Shown here piece by piece: positions 1 to 5,749 of a stretch of 7,455 nt of DNA. Made by a program: the position numbers and the translations under genes. Under the pieces are notes generated by a model that did no database searches, was not told the origin of the DNA, and saw nothing but the letters and a program-made list of their open reading frames with translations. The DNA is taken from NCBI GenBank assembly GCA_051744925.1, contig JBNJDM010000101.1:1-7455 (forward strand), in the 5' to 3' direction. The DNA comes from JACKCP01 sp051744925. Lineage in GTDB: Bacteria; Desulfobacterota; Desulfobacteria; Desulfobacterales; JACKCP01. Numbering within the stretch: the stretch's first letter is position 1; every line of letters starts with the position of its first letter.

Positions 1-454
1 GCTGTCTTGTGAGAAGGGCAAGGTCAAGCATTCCCTGTTCTACTTCTTTTTTAAGGTTTACGCTTAAATCACATGTTATTTCAAGCTGAATACCTGGATA
101 TATTTTTCCGAAACCTGCAAGTACCCTTGGAAGGTAGTATGCAGCATATTCATCATGCATTCCTATTTTTATTGTTCCTGAAAGATTTTCATCCGAGAGT
201 TTTCTCAGTGCCTCGTCATTCATTGCAATGATTTTTTCAGCGTAAAAATACAGCTCTTCGCCAGCATCTGTAAGAGTTACAGATTTACTTGATCTTTTGA
301 GAAGCCTTTTATTTGTTCTTTCCTCAAGTCTTCTTATCTGTGCACTTATTGCTGACTGTGACAGGCAAAGCCTTGTACCGGCGCCTGTAAAGTTCCTGCA
401 TTGGGCAACTGTTATAAATGTTCTTAAAAGCTCGGTTTCAAGGTCTCGTATCAA
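1..454 (-). CDS. LysR-family transcriptional regulator, LrhA-like (N-terminal half, truncated by window edge)
   Basis: This is a DNA-binding regulator; the window holds its first 151 codons and the rest lies before position 1. Residues about 4-63 form the LysR winged helix-turn-helix, opening with DLETELLRTFITVAQ, then the recognition helix LSQSAISAQIRRLEE and the wing ending SVTLTDAGEELY. The linker helix carries NDEALRKL. The effector-binding domain starts at GTIKIGMHDEYAAYYLPRVL and runs off the edge. The NDEA linker and the G-x-x-[DE]-[DE]-x-A-like entry to the effector domain resemble the LrhA/HexA branch. The start is TTG at 454-452, because an in-frame TAG lies two codons upstream (460-458), no ATG occurs in the first part of the frame, and AAAGG (468-464) gives a ribosome site 9 nt away. 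The gene is divergent from the betaine-type binding protein gene at 604, which is its most likely target. The effector is unknown. Confidence 0.93.
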   Translation of the reverse strand, partial: MIRDLETELLRTFITVAQCRNFTGAGTRLCLSQSAISAQIRRLEERTNKRLLKRSSKSVTLTDAGEELYFYAEKIIAMNDEALRKLSDENLSGTIKIGMHDEYAAYYLPRVLAGFGKIYPGIQLEITCDLSVNLKKEVEQGMLDLALLTRQ

Positions 455-543
455 GATCTATTTCCTTTCGTAATCTTTAACATTACAAATCATTGTTGGT
501 CTTTTAAAAAAACAGACGTTAAAAAAACCTCTAGTTTATCTGG

Positions 544-562
544 TCTGTTATGAATTAGCAGA
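544..562. promoter_or_regulatory. Imperfect 19-bp palindrome, candidate LysR operator
   Basis: The arms are TCTG (544-547) and CAGA (559-562), with further pairing of TA (549-550) and TA (556-557); six of nine arm positions are complementary around centre 553. Size and position suit a LysR-type binding site, but the canonical T-N11-A is not met exactly because the equivalent positions are G and C. It overlaps a possible extended -10, so a regulator bound here could affect the binding-protein promoter. This is inference from symmetry and context only. Confidence 0.35.
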
Positions 563-568
563 ACTGAC

Positions 569-580
569 TTGATGAATCAA
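569..580. repeat. Short perfect inverted repeat TTGAT-GA-ATCAA upstream of the binding-protein gene
   Basis: Two perfect 5-bp arms are separated by 2 bp and lie 15 bp before the Shine-Dalgarno sequence. It could be a second regulator half-site or chance in AT-rich DNA. Confidence 0.25.
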
Positions 581-594
581 TTTTAATGTTAACC

Positions 595-600
595 GGAGGT
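595..600 (+). promoter_or_regulatory. Shine-Dalgarno site that sets the binding-protein start at 604
   Basis: GGAGGT at 595-600 is a near-perfect ribosome site ending 3 nt before the ATG at 604. An in-frame ATG at 586 lies upstream of this site and would place it inside the coding region. The six extra residues (MLTGGI) would also precede an otherwise standard signal peptide. The start is therefore 604, not 586. Confidence 0.85.
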
Positions 601-603
601 ATT

Positions 604-1440
604 ATGTTTAGAAAACTTACAGTTCTTGTTACTGCAGTTATGATTATGATCCCTGCTTTGGGATTTGCAGGAGATAAAAAGGTCGATCTTTTATATGTTG
701 AATGGGCAGAAACAGTTGCCAGCACAAATGTTATAAAAACTGTTCTGGAAGATCAGGGATATGATGTTGAAATTACACCTGTAAGTGCGGCTGTTATGTG
801 GACAGCTGTTGCATCAGGCGATTCAGACGGTTTTACAGGAGCATGGCTGCCTGTAACACACGGGGAGTATCTTGATGAATTTGAAAATGAGCTTGATCTT
901 CTGGGAAAAAATCTTGAAGGAGCTAAAATAGGTCTTGCGGTTCCTCAATACATGGATATCGATTCAATTGAAGATTTGAAGACTAATCCGGAAGCAGTGA
1001 ATAATAAAATAATAGGTATAGATCCGGGTGCAGGAATAATGGGTAAGACAGAAAAAGCTCTTAAGGAATACAAACTTGATGACATAGAGCTTGTTTCGTC
1101 AAGCGGCCCTATGATGACAGCAGATCTGAAAAATAAATATGAAGAGAAAGAGCCTGTAGTGGTTACAGCATGGACTCCTCACTGGATGTTCAGCAGATGG
1201 GATCTTAAATATCTTAAAGATCCGAAAAAGGTTTACGGAGAAACTGAATACATCGGAACAGTTGCAAGAAAAGGGCTTAAAAAAGATAAGCCGGAAGTTT
1301 ACAAAATTCTTGATAATTTTAAGTGGACCCTTGAAGAATGTCAGCAGGTAATGCTTTGGGCAAGGGAAAATGACCCTGAAACTGCTGCAGCAAAATGGGT
1401 AAAAGAAAACCCGGACAGAGTTAAGTCCTGGGTTAACTGA
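604..1440 (+). CDS. Periplasmic substrate-binding protein, OpuAC/ProX type (glycine betaine or related compound)
   Basis: This 278-residue protein is the ligand-binding component of a QAT-family ABC importer for glycine betaine, proline betaine, choline or similar quaternary amines. Residues 1-22 form a signal peptide (basic MFRK, hydrophobic core, cleavage after GFA). There is no lipobox cysteine, which points to a soluble periplasmic protein. Family marks include YVEWAETVASTNVIKTVLE (31-49), VMWTAVASGDSDGF (65-78), AWLPVTH (80-86), GIDPGAGIM (138-146) and TAWTPHWMFSRWDLKYL (188-204). Trp34, Trp66, Trp81, Trp190, Trp194 and Trp199 are candidates for the aromatic cage that holds the trimethylammonium head group. 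Length is normal for the family. No ATPase or permease gene adjoins it: the upstream gene is the divergent LysR regulator and the downstream gene is convergent. It must work with transporter parts encoded elsewhere, or as a stand-alone binder. The exact ligand cannot be read from the sequence. Confidence 0.93.
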   Translation: MFRKLTVLVTAVMIMIPALGFAGDKKVDLLYVEWAETVASTNVIKTVLEDQGYDVEITPVSAAVMWTAVASGDSDGFTGAWLPVTHGEYLDEFENELDLLGKNLEGAKIGLAVPQYMDIDSIEDLKTNPEAVNNKIIGIDPGAGIMGKTEKALKEYKLDDIELVSSSGPMMTADLKNKYEEKEPVVVTAWTPHWMFSRWDLKYLKDPKKVYGETEYIGTVARKGLKKDKPEVYKILDNFKWTLEECQQVMLWARENDPETAAAKWVKENPDRVKSWVN

Positions 1441-1496
1441 TTTATCAAAATTTAATTCACGATTAATATCAGTTTAACCAAAGTATTTTAATAAGT

Positions 1497-1524
1497 ATAG
1501 ATACCGTATTGGTTTCGGTTCTAT
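1497..1524. repeat. Inverted repeat (9-bp stem with one bulge) after the binding-protein gene
   Basis: ATAGA-ACCG (1497-1506, with a bulged T at 1502) pairs with CGGT-TCTAT (1516-1524) around a 9-nt loop. It could be a transcript-end structure or part of the 3' untranslated region. No clear T-run follows it. Confidence 0.35.
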
Positions 1525-1530
1525 TATAAA

Positions 1531-1545
1531 ATCCTTTTAAAGGAT
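1531..1545. repeat. Perfect 15-bp palindrome ATCCTTT-T-AAAGGAT
   Basis: Two 7-bp arms flank a single central T. As RNA only the outer five pairs could form, with a 5-nt loop, so a protein-binding site or a weak hairpin is possible. It lies in a convergent spacer, where an operator is not expected. Confidence 0.3.
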
Positions 1546-1566
1546 ATTTCATTCTCCTATTTGATG

Positions 1567-1596
1567 AGATGACAGGGATATTAATTCCTGTCATCT
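1567..1596. terminator. Probable bidirectional terminator between convergent genes
   Basis: AGATGACAGG (1567-1576) pairs perfectly with CCTGTCATCT (1587-1596). A further G-T and A-T pair give a 12-bp stem with the 6-nt loop TATTAA. It lies between the stop of the binding-protein gene and the stop of the minus-strand radical SAM gene, where a shared terminator is expected. The following T-runs are short on both strands, so termination efficiency is uncertain. Confidence 0.55.
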
Positions 1597-1629
1597 TCAT
1601 TTGGGAAGTAATTGCTAAATTTTTAAGAT

Positions 1630-3408
1630 TTAGTGATGTGTAATTCTTGATTCCTCTTCAGACAAAATATTTAAAATACTTTTGTATACGCCTGAATATT
1701 TACTTCTTATATCTTTTTGAAAATCTGAAGGAAGATCGTTTATTTTATCGCTGATTTTCTTCATTTTTTTCATATATTCCATTCTTAGTAAATTAAGAGC
1801 TTTGGCGTGCCCGGACGCAGTGGTTTTAAAAATTTGAGATTTTGTATAAATTTTTAAAGCTGCTTCTTTGTATACATTGTCGAGTTTGTCTGAAACTTTT
1901 TCTGCTTTCAGCATCTGTTTTGTTATTACATAGAAATGATGACCCATTACAGAATGGCTTATAGCTTCTGCAAAAAGGGAAGGGTTTTTTTTCAGGGTTT
2001 TGAAAATAAACTTTAAATATTCAAATCCGTATGGTTTGAAAGGCTGCACAGTTATTGACAATAAAAAAGCTCTTATTTCATGGAGTCTTATTTTTCTCTG
2101 GATATAAGAAGTATTATTAAGATTTGTTAAAAGATCATCACATCTTTTAAAATAGTTTTTCATGCTGGAATCGTAAATATGTTCAAGAACCTTTTTGTAG
2201 CCTTGTCTTAGTTCAGATTCATCCATTATTGTGGCAACGTTTGTTGAAAGAGAATGTGTATTGCTCCCTGAGCTGCTTCCTTTTAACCTTCCTTCTTTTT
2301 CAAGTCTGTCGTATAAAAGTGTGCCTGGAAGTGCCTGGATAAGACCTATCATAGCTTTGGGTATTCCGGATTTCTGAATAAAGTCAATCTGTCTTTGGAA
2401 AATATCTTCTTTTTCTGAATCAAATCCGAGAATAAAACCTGCAGTAACTTCAAGCCCGTGTTTTTGAATCTTTATAACTGAGTCAAGAAGATTCTCTTTA
2501 AGATTCTGGCTTTTCCCGGTTTCTTCAAGCGCTTCTTCAGAAGGGGTTTCTATGCCTACAAAAACCTGATCAAGTCCTGCCTCAGCCATTAAATTCATAA
2601 GTTCTTCATCTTCTGCCATGTTTATACTTGCTTCAGTATAAAGCCTGAACGGATGCCCGTGTTTTTCCTGCCATTTTATAAGTTCAGGAAGAAGTTCGTT
2701 TTTAAGTCTTTTTTTATTTCCTATGAAGTTGTCGTCAACTAGAAATATAGACTGTCTCCACCCGAGCCTGTAAAGTTCATCAAACTCTGCAAGAAGGTTT
2801 GCCGCAGTTTTAAGCCTTGGTTTGTTTCCGTATTTAATCCAGATATCGCAGAATTCGCAATGAAAAGGACATCCCCTTGAATACTGAACAGCCATTGATG
2901 CATATTCTTTAAGTTTAAGAAGATCAAATCTTGGTATAACAGATTCTTTCATATCAGGTTTTTCAATGCATCTGTATATTTTTGAAGCTTTATTTTGTTC
3001 AAGGTCTGATAAAAAACCTTCAAGAATATTTTCTGCTTCGCCAGTCATAAAATAATCTGCAGGTTCATTTTCATCATATGCTGTTTCTGCATACGGACCT
3101 CCAAGAACCGAGGGCCTGTTAAGATCTCTGCACATTTTAAGAACTTCCTGCATAGATTCTTTTTGAACAATCATTGCTGAAACAAATACAGCATCTGAGT
3201 TTTCAACATCTTTTTTCGTAAGATTTTCTATATTCATGTCAATAATTTTAATGTTGTACTTGTCAGGAATAATAGAGGCTATTGTTGCAAGCCCAAGTGG
3301 GGGGAGTGCTGTTTTTTTATTAATGAATTTAAGTGCGTGTACAAAACTCCAGTAAGTACTTGCAGGAATTTCTGGGTAAACCATTAGAATGTTTTTTATT
3401 GGTTTCAT
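1630..3408 (-). CDS. B12-binding radical SAM protein with DUF4070-type C-terminus (HpnP-like)
   Basis: This 592-residue protein is predicted to use a [4Fe-4S] cluster, S-adenosylmethionine and cobalamin, most likely as a radical methylase acting on an unactivated carbon. Numbering is from ATG 3408. Residues about 5-140 form a Rossmann-like B12 domain with YWSFVHALKFI (19-29), PPLGL (36-40), GGP (103-105) and GEAE (123-126); the DxHxxG cobalamin-ligand motif is absent, as is common in this class. Residues about 165-385 form the radical SAM barrel, with the cluster motif CPFHCEFC (Cys180, Cys184, Cys187), DDNF (225-228) and VGIETP (284-289). Residues about 415-540 resemble DUF4070, as in the hopanoid C-2 methylase HpnP, including RAFLLSI and GHHFYVITKQML. 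A lysine-rich helical tail follows. No hopanoid, lipid or natural-product gene is adjacent, so the substrate cannot be assigned. It appears monocistronic, with the convergent binding-protein gene downstream. Confidence 0.9.
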   Translation of the reverse strand: MKPIKNILMVYPEIPASTYWSFVHALKFINKKTALPPLGLATIASIIPDKYNIKIIDMNIENLTKKDVENSDAVFVSAMIVQKESMQEVLKMCRDLNRPSVLGGPYAETAYDENEPADYFMTGEAENILEGFLSDLEQNKASKIYRCIEKPDMKESVIPRFDLLKLKEYASMAVQYSRGCPFHCEFCDIWIKYGNKPRLKTAANLLAEFDELYRLGWRQSIFLVDDNFIGNKKRLKNELLPELIKWQEKHGHPFRLYTEASINMAEDEELMNLMAEAGLDQVFVGIETPSEEALEETGKSQNLKENLLDSVIKIQKHGLEVTAGFILGFDSEKEDIFQRQIDFIQKSGIPKAMIGLIQALPGTLLYDRLEKEGRLKGSSSGSNTHSLSTNVATIMDESELRQGYKKVLEHIYDSSMKNYFKRCDDLLTNLNNTSYIQRKIRLHEIRAFLLSITVQPFKPYGFEYLKFIFKTLKKNPSLFAEAISHSVMGHHFYVITKQMLKAEKVSDKLDNVYKEAALKIYTKSQIFKTTASGHAKALNLLRMEYMKKMKKISDKINDLPSDFQKDIRSKYSGVYKSILNILSEEESRITHH

Positions 3409-3414
3409 TTTTTT

Positions 3415-3420
3415 CACCTT
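3415..3420 (-). promoter_or_regulatory. Shine-Dalgarno site that sets the radical SAM start at 3408
   Basis: Read on the minus strand, AAGGTG followed by A matches the ribosome-binding consensus and ends about 6 nt before ATG 3408. A GTG at 3417-3415 is in frame and would add three residues, but that GTG is itself part of the ribosome site and has no good site of its own upstream. ATG 3408 is therefore preferred. Confidence 0.75.
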
Positions 3421-3474
3421 TATGTATTTTAATGATTTGTTAATTTTTTTTATGTTTTGTTTGATTTTGTATTT

Positions 3475-3483
3475 ATTGTAACA
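3475..3483 (-). promoter_or_regulatory. Candidate extended -10 promoter element of the radical SAM gene
   Basis: On the minus strand this reads TGTTACAAT: the extended TGn motif plus TACAAT, a five of six match to TATAAT. A loose ATTACA lies 18 nt upstream as a possible -35. It would give a leader of about 60 nt before the start at 3408, which is reasonable. Confidence 0.4.
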
Positions 3484-3536
3484 GTCTTGAATTTGAAATG
3501 TAATAAAAAAAGCTAGTGTTTACAAAAGTTTTACTG

Positions 3537-3549
3537 AATCAGCCTGATT
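3537..3549. repeat. 13-bp palindrome AATCAG-C-CTGATT in the divergent spacer
   Basis: Two perfect 6-bp arms flank one base. It lies just upstream of the candidate radical SAM promoter and could bind a dimeric regulator. Chance is also possible, as no second copy was found in the window. Confidence 0.3.
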
Positions 3550-3828
3550 TAGATTATTATATTTGGTTTTGAATTGTTTTTAAATGATTTGTTTATTGTT
3601 TGGAAAATTTACCCTGTTTCAGGCTGAGTAATGTTTCGGGTTTAATATAAATCAACTCTGCTGCATAAAAATAAAAAAATACCTTTATCTTAGTGTTCTT
3701 GTGTAAATACCTCTTAAATTTCAGGTTTCAGTAAAGCAAATGTTTGTGGTATGTTTCTTTTTCAGGTAATAAATATAAGTATTTGGCCGAAAACTAATTA
3801 AAACGGTTATATAAAATCAGGAGACCCC

Positions 3829-5673
3829 ATGAAAACCCTTGTAAAAAAAATATTTAAATTTTTTTTGTATCTTGCCGCATTTCTGGTCATTATTGTTGCC
3901 GCTCTTTATTTTTGCAGAAATATAATACTTGATGCAGTTATTGAAAAAGGGGGAGCTAAAATCAACAAAGCGGTAGTTGATGTATATGATGTCAATCTGG
4001 ATATTTTTTCACAATCGGTTTCATGGTCAGGTTTTGAGGCTGCTGATAAAAACGATCCGTGGAAAAATCTTTTTGAAACAGGATATACAGAGTTTGGTTT
4101 TGAGCTTATGCCTCTTACAGGGAAAAAGATTATAATAAACTCCATGGTTTTAAAAGATCTTCAGGCCGGAACAAAAAGAGAAACAAGCGGAAAACTTCCT
4201 GAAACTGAAAAAACAAAAGACAAGGGTTCAGATCCATGGGTTAAGGATTTTGCTTTAAAACAGCTTGAAAAGGAAAAAGAGCAGATTCCGGTTTTAAATC
4301 CCGAGCTTTTTAAAGATTTTGAAAATACAGATAAGATTATAGAAAAACTTGATCTAGTAACTCCTCAAAAGGTTGAAGAGGCTGAAAAATATATTAATGA
4401 AAGAAAAGAGTTCTGGGAAAAAAGATTTGAGCAAAAAGGTTATAAAGATCGGATAAAAGAGCTTGAAAAAGATTTTAAAGCCATATCTTTTGACAAAGAC
4501 CAAAGCCCTGTTGAAACAGCAGAAAATATATCAAAAGTAAGGGAGCTTATTGATAAAGCCAGGCAGCTTAAAAAAGATATAGAAAAGGACAAGGCTCTTG
4601 CTGAAAAAGATATAAACCAGATAAAAAATTACAGGCAGAAGTTTCCGCAATGGATTAAGCAGGATTATGCAAAAGCTGAAAAAGCTGTAAGGTTGGAGGG
4701 AACTGATCTAAAAAACATTCCTGAAATACTTTTTGGAAAACGTCTTGCAGGAATCGGTGAAAAGCTTTTTCAAATGATTTCTGATTTAAGAAATAATGCT
4801 GAAAAAACTGTTGCTGATGAAAAGAAAACAGCTGAAAAAACAGATAAATATCCCCATCTTCCATCTCTATGGATAAAAAATGCAGATTTTTCAATGCAGA
4901 TTTCTGATAATAATTTAAAAGCCTTAAAGGGTAATATAAAAAATATATCTTCTGATCAGAATAAAACAGAACTTCCCATAACATTTACACTTGGCGGTCT
5001 TGATGAAAAATACGGCGATATCAATGCAGATGGTGTAATAGATTACAGAAAAGATGCAGCAGATATAAATATCAGTCTTGATGTTAAAGATTTTCTGCTT
5101 GAGGATTTTCAGGTCTCTTCCGCAGAATTTTTTCCTCTTATAATAAAAAAAGGTAAACTTAATCTTTCATCTGATATTGTGTCAAAGCCTGAGCTTCTTG
5201 AAGCATCAGCCGATATTACTGTAAAAGACCATATTTTCAGTAAAAAAGATGCAAAGCAAAAGTCTTCTGAATTTGCAGACATTCTTTTAAATGCACTTGA
5301 ATCTGCCCAGGAGTTGAATATAAAAGTATTTGCCAGATTAGCAGGAGAAAAAAAGGATATTTCATTAAAAAGTTCTGTTGATTCCCTTGTTTCCGATGAG
5401 ATCAGTTCGTATCTTGGTCAAAAAGCTGATAAAGCCGCAAACCGATTAAAAAAGAAACTTGATGAAAAACTGCAGCCTGAAAAACAGAAACTTATTTCAA
5501 AATCGGGTAATGCAGGCGATTTTATAATGGGCAATATTTCAGGTTATGAAAAAGAGATTGAAAATAAGCAGGATAGGATTGAAAAGGAAAAAAAAGAACT
5601 TGAAAAAAAAGCAGAAGACAGGCTTGAGAAAAAAGGTAAAGAACTTCTTGATAAGCTGGATCTCAAATTTTAA
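3829..5673 (+). CDS. Membrane-anchored coiled-coil envelope protein, TIGR03545-like, with AsmA-like repeats
   Basis: The function is unknown. The 614-residue protein starts with basic MKTLVKK and one hydrophobic segment (about 9-29, ending LYFC), so it is probably an inner-membrane anchor with the rest in the periplasm. Residues about 30-125 resemble the N-terminus of AsmA/DUF748-like proteins and include GTKRETSGKLP (114-124), which I associate from memory with TIGR03545, an uncharacterised family of outer-membrane bacteria. Residues about 160-345 are very rich in Lys and Glu and largely helical or coiled coil. Residues about 345-520 look like beta repeats of AsmA type, with ADFSMQI, GNIKNISSD, LPITFTLGG, ADGVIDYR and KKGKLNLSSDI. 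The tail (about 525-614) is again a charged coiled coil. The start is supported by AGGAG at 3819-3823, 5 nt before ATG. The gene stands alone between a divergent and a convergent neighbour; the partner often paired with TIGR03545 is not present here. The family link was not confirmed by search. Confidence 0.6.
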   Translation: MKTLVKKIFKFFLYLAAFLVIIVAALYFCRNIILDAVIEKGGAKINKAVVDVYDVNLDIFSQSVSWSGFEAADKNDPWKNLFETGYTEFGFELMPLTGKKIIINSMVLKDLQAGTKRETSGKLPETEKTKDKGSDPWVKDFALKQLEKEKEQIPVLNPELFKDFENTDKIIEKLDLVTPQKVEEAEKYINERKEFWEKRFEQKGYKDRIKELEKDFKAISFDKDQSPVETAENISKVRELIDKARQLKKDIEKDKALAEKDINQIKNYRQKFPQWIKQDYAKAEKAVRLEGTDLKNIPEILFGKRLAGIGEKLFQMISDLRNNAEKTVADEKKTAEKTDKYPHLPSLWIKNADFSMQISDNNLKALKGNIKNISSDQNKTELPITFTLGGLDEKYGDINADGVIDYRKDAADINISLDVKDFLLEDFQVSSAEFFPLIIKKGKLNLSSDIVSKPELLEASADITVKDHIFSKKDAKQKSSEFADILLNALESAQELNIKVFARLAGEKKDISLKSSVDSLVSDEISSYLGQKADKAANRLKKKLDEKLQPEKQKLISKSGNAGDFIMGNISGYEKEIENKQDRIEKEKKELEKKAEDRLEKKGKELLDKLDLKF

Positions 5674-5693
5674 AATTTATGGCTGAAATACAT

Positions 5694-5737
5694 AAATCCC
5701 CGGAACAGGAACATCAAAATTTCTTTTCCGGGGATTT
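5694..5737. terminator. Strong bidirectional intrinsic terminator between convergent genes
   Basis: AAATCCCCGGAA (5694-5705) pairs perfectly with TTCCGGGGATTT (5726-5737), a 12-bp G+C-cored stem around a 20-nt loop. The stem's A-tract on one side and T-tract on the other supply a U-run in both directions. It starts 20 bp after the stop at 5673 and ends 12 bp before the stop of the opposing gene at 5750, so it should serve both. Confidence 0.85.
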
Positions 5738-5749
5738 TATAAGTGCAGG

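Larger units (their letters stand above)
455..603. promoter_or_regulatory. Divergent intergenic control region between LysR and binding-protein genes
   Basis: This 149-bp spacer must hold the promoters of both divergent genes. Two dyad symmetries are visible and are listed separately: an imperfect 19-bp palindrome at 544-562 and TTGAT-GA-ATCAA at 569-580. A possible extended -10 for the plus strand, TGTTATGAA, lies at 546-554 inside the first palindrome and would give a leader of roughly 40 nt. It has no convincing -35 partner. I could not pick a minus-strand promoter with confidence. Confidence 0.5.
3409..3828. other. Long AT-rich divergent spacer (420 bp) without a gene
   Basis: This spacer separates two divergently transcribed genes and must carry both of their promoters. 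I see no open reading frame with a ribosome site, no tRNA or rRNA, and no strong hairpin. It contains a 13-bp palindrome at 3537-3549, a fair minus-strand promoter at 3475-3483, and three scattered copies of TTTCAGG (3617, 3719, 3760) of doubtful meaning. The unusual length for this window leaves room for regulation or a small RNA, but nothing seen proves either. Confidence 0.5.

Noticed and set aside
586..603. ATG at 586 as the start of the binding protein
   Set aside because: The Shine-Dalgarno sequence lies downstream of it, and the signal peptide begins naturally at 604.
2739..2927. Minus-strand open frame of 62 codons inside the radical SAM gene
   Set aside because: It is a different frame of a gene whose barrel and cysteine motif are certain here; no ribosome site or protein-like composition.
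3617..3766. Three copies of TTTCAGG in the divergent spacer
   Set aside because: Seven-base matches at irregular spacing are weak evidence of a repeat family in such biased DNA.
3744..3772. TTGTGG-N17-TAATAA as a promoter for the gene at 3829
   Set aside because: Each hexamer matches consensus at only about three of six positions, which is expected by chance in this AT-rich spacer.
3783..3815. TTGGCC with TATATA 19 nt downstream, as a promoter for the gene at 3829
   Set aside because: The transcript would begin on or inside the Shine-Dalgarno sequence at 3819-3823, leaving almost no leader; an AT-rich coincidence is more likely.
3906..4145. Minus-strand open frame antisense to the TIGR03545-like gene
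   Set aside because: It overlaps the N-terminal part of a well-supported gene and has no recognisable domain or ribosome site.
4655..4984. Minus-strand open frame of 109 codons, rich in Phe and Gln
   Set aside because: The composition is what the complement of Lys/Glu-rich codons produces; it is a shadow of the coiled-coil region.
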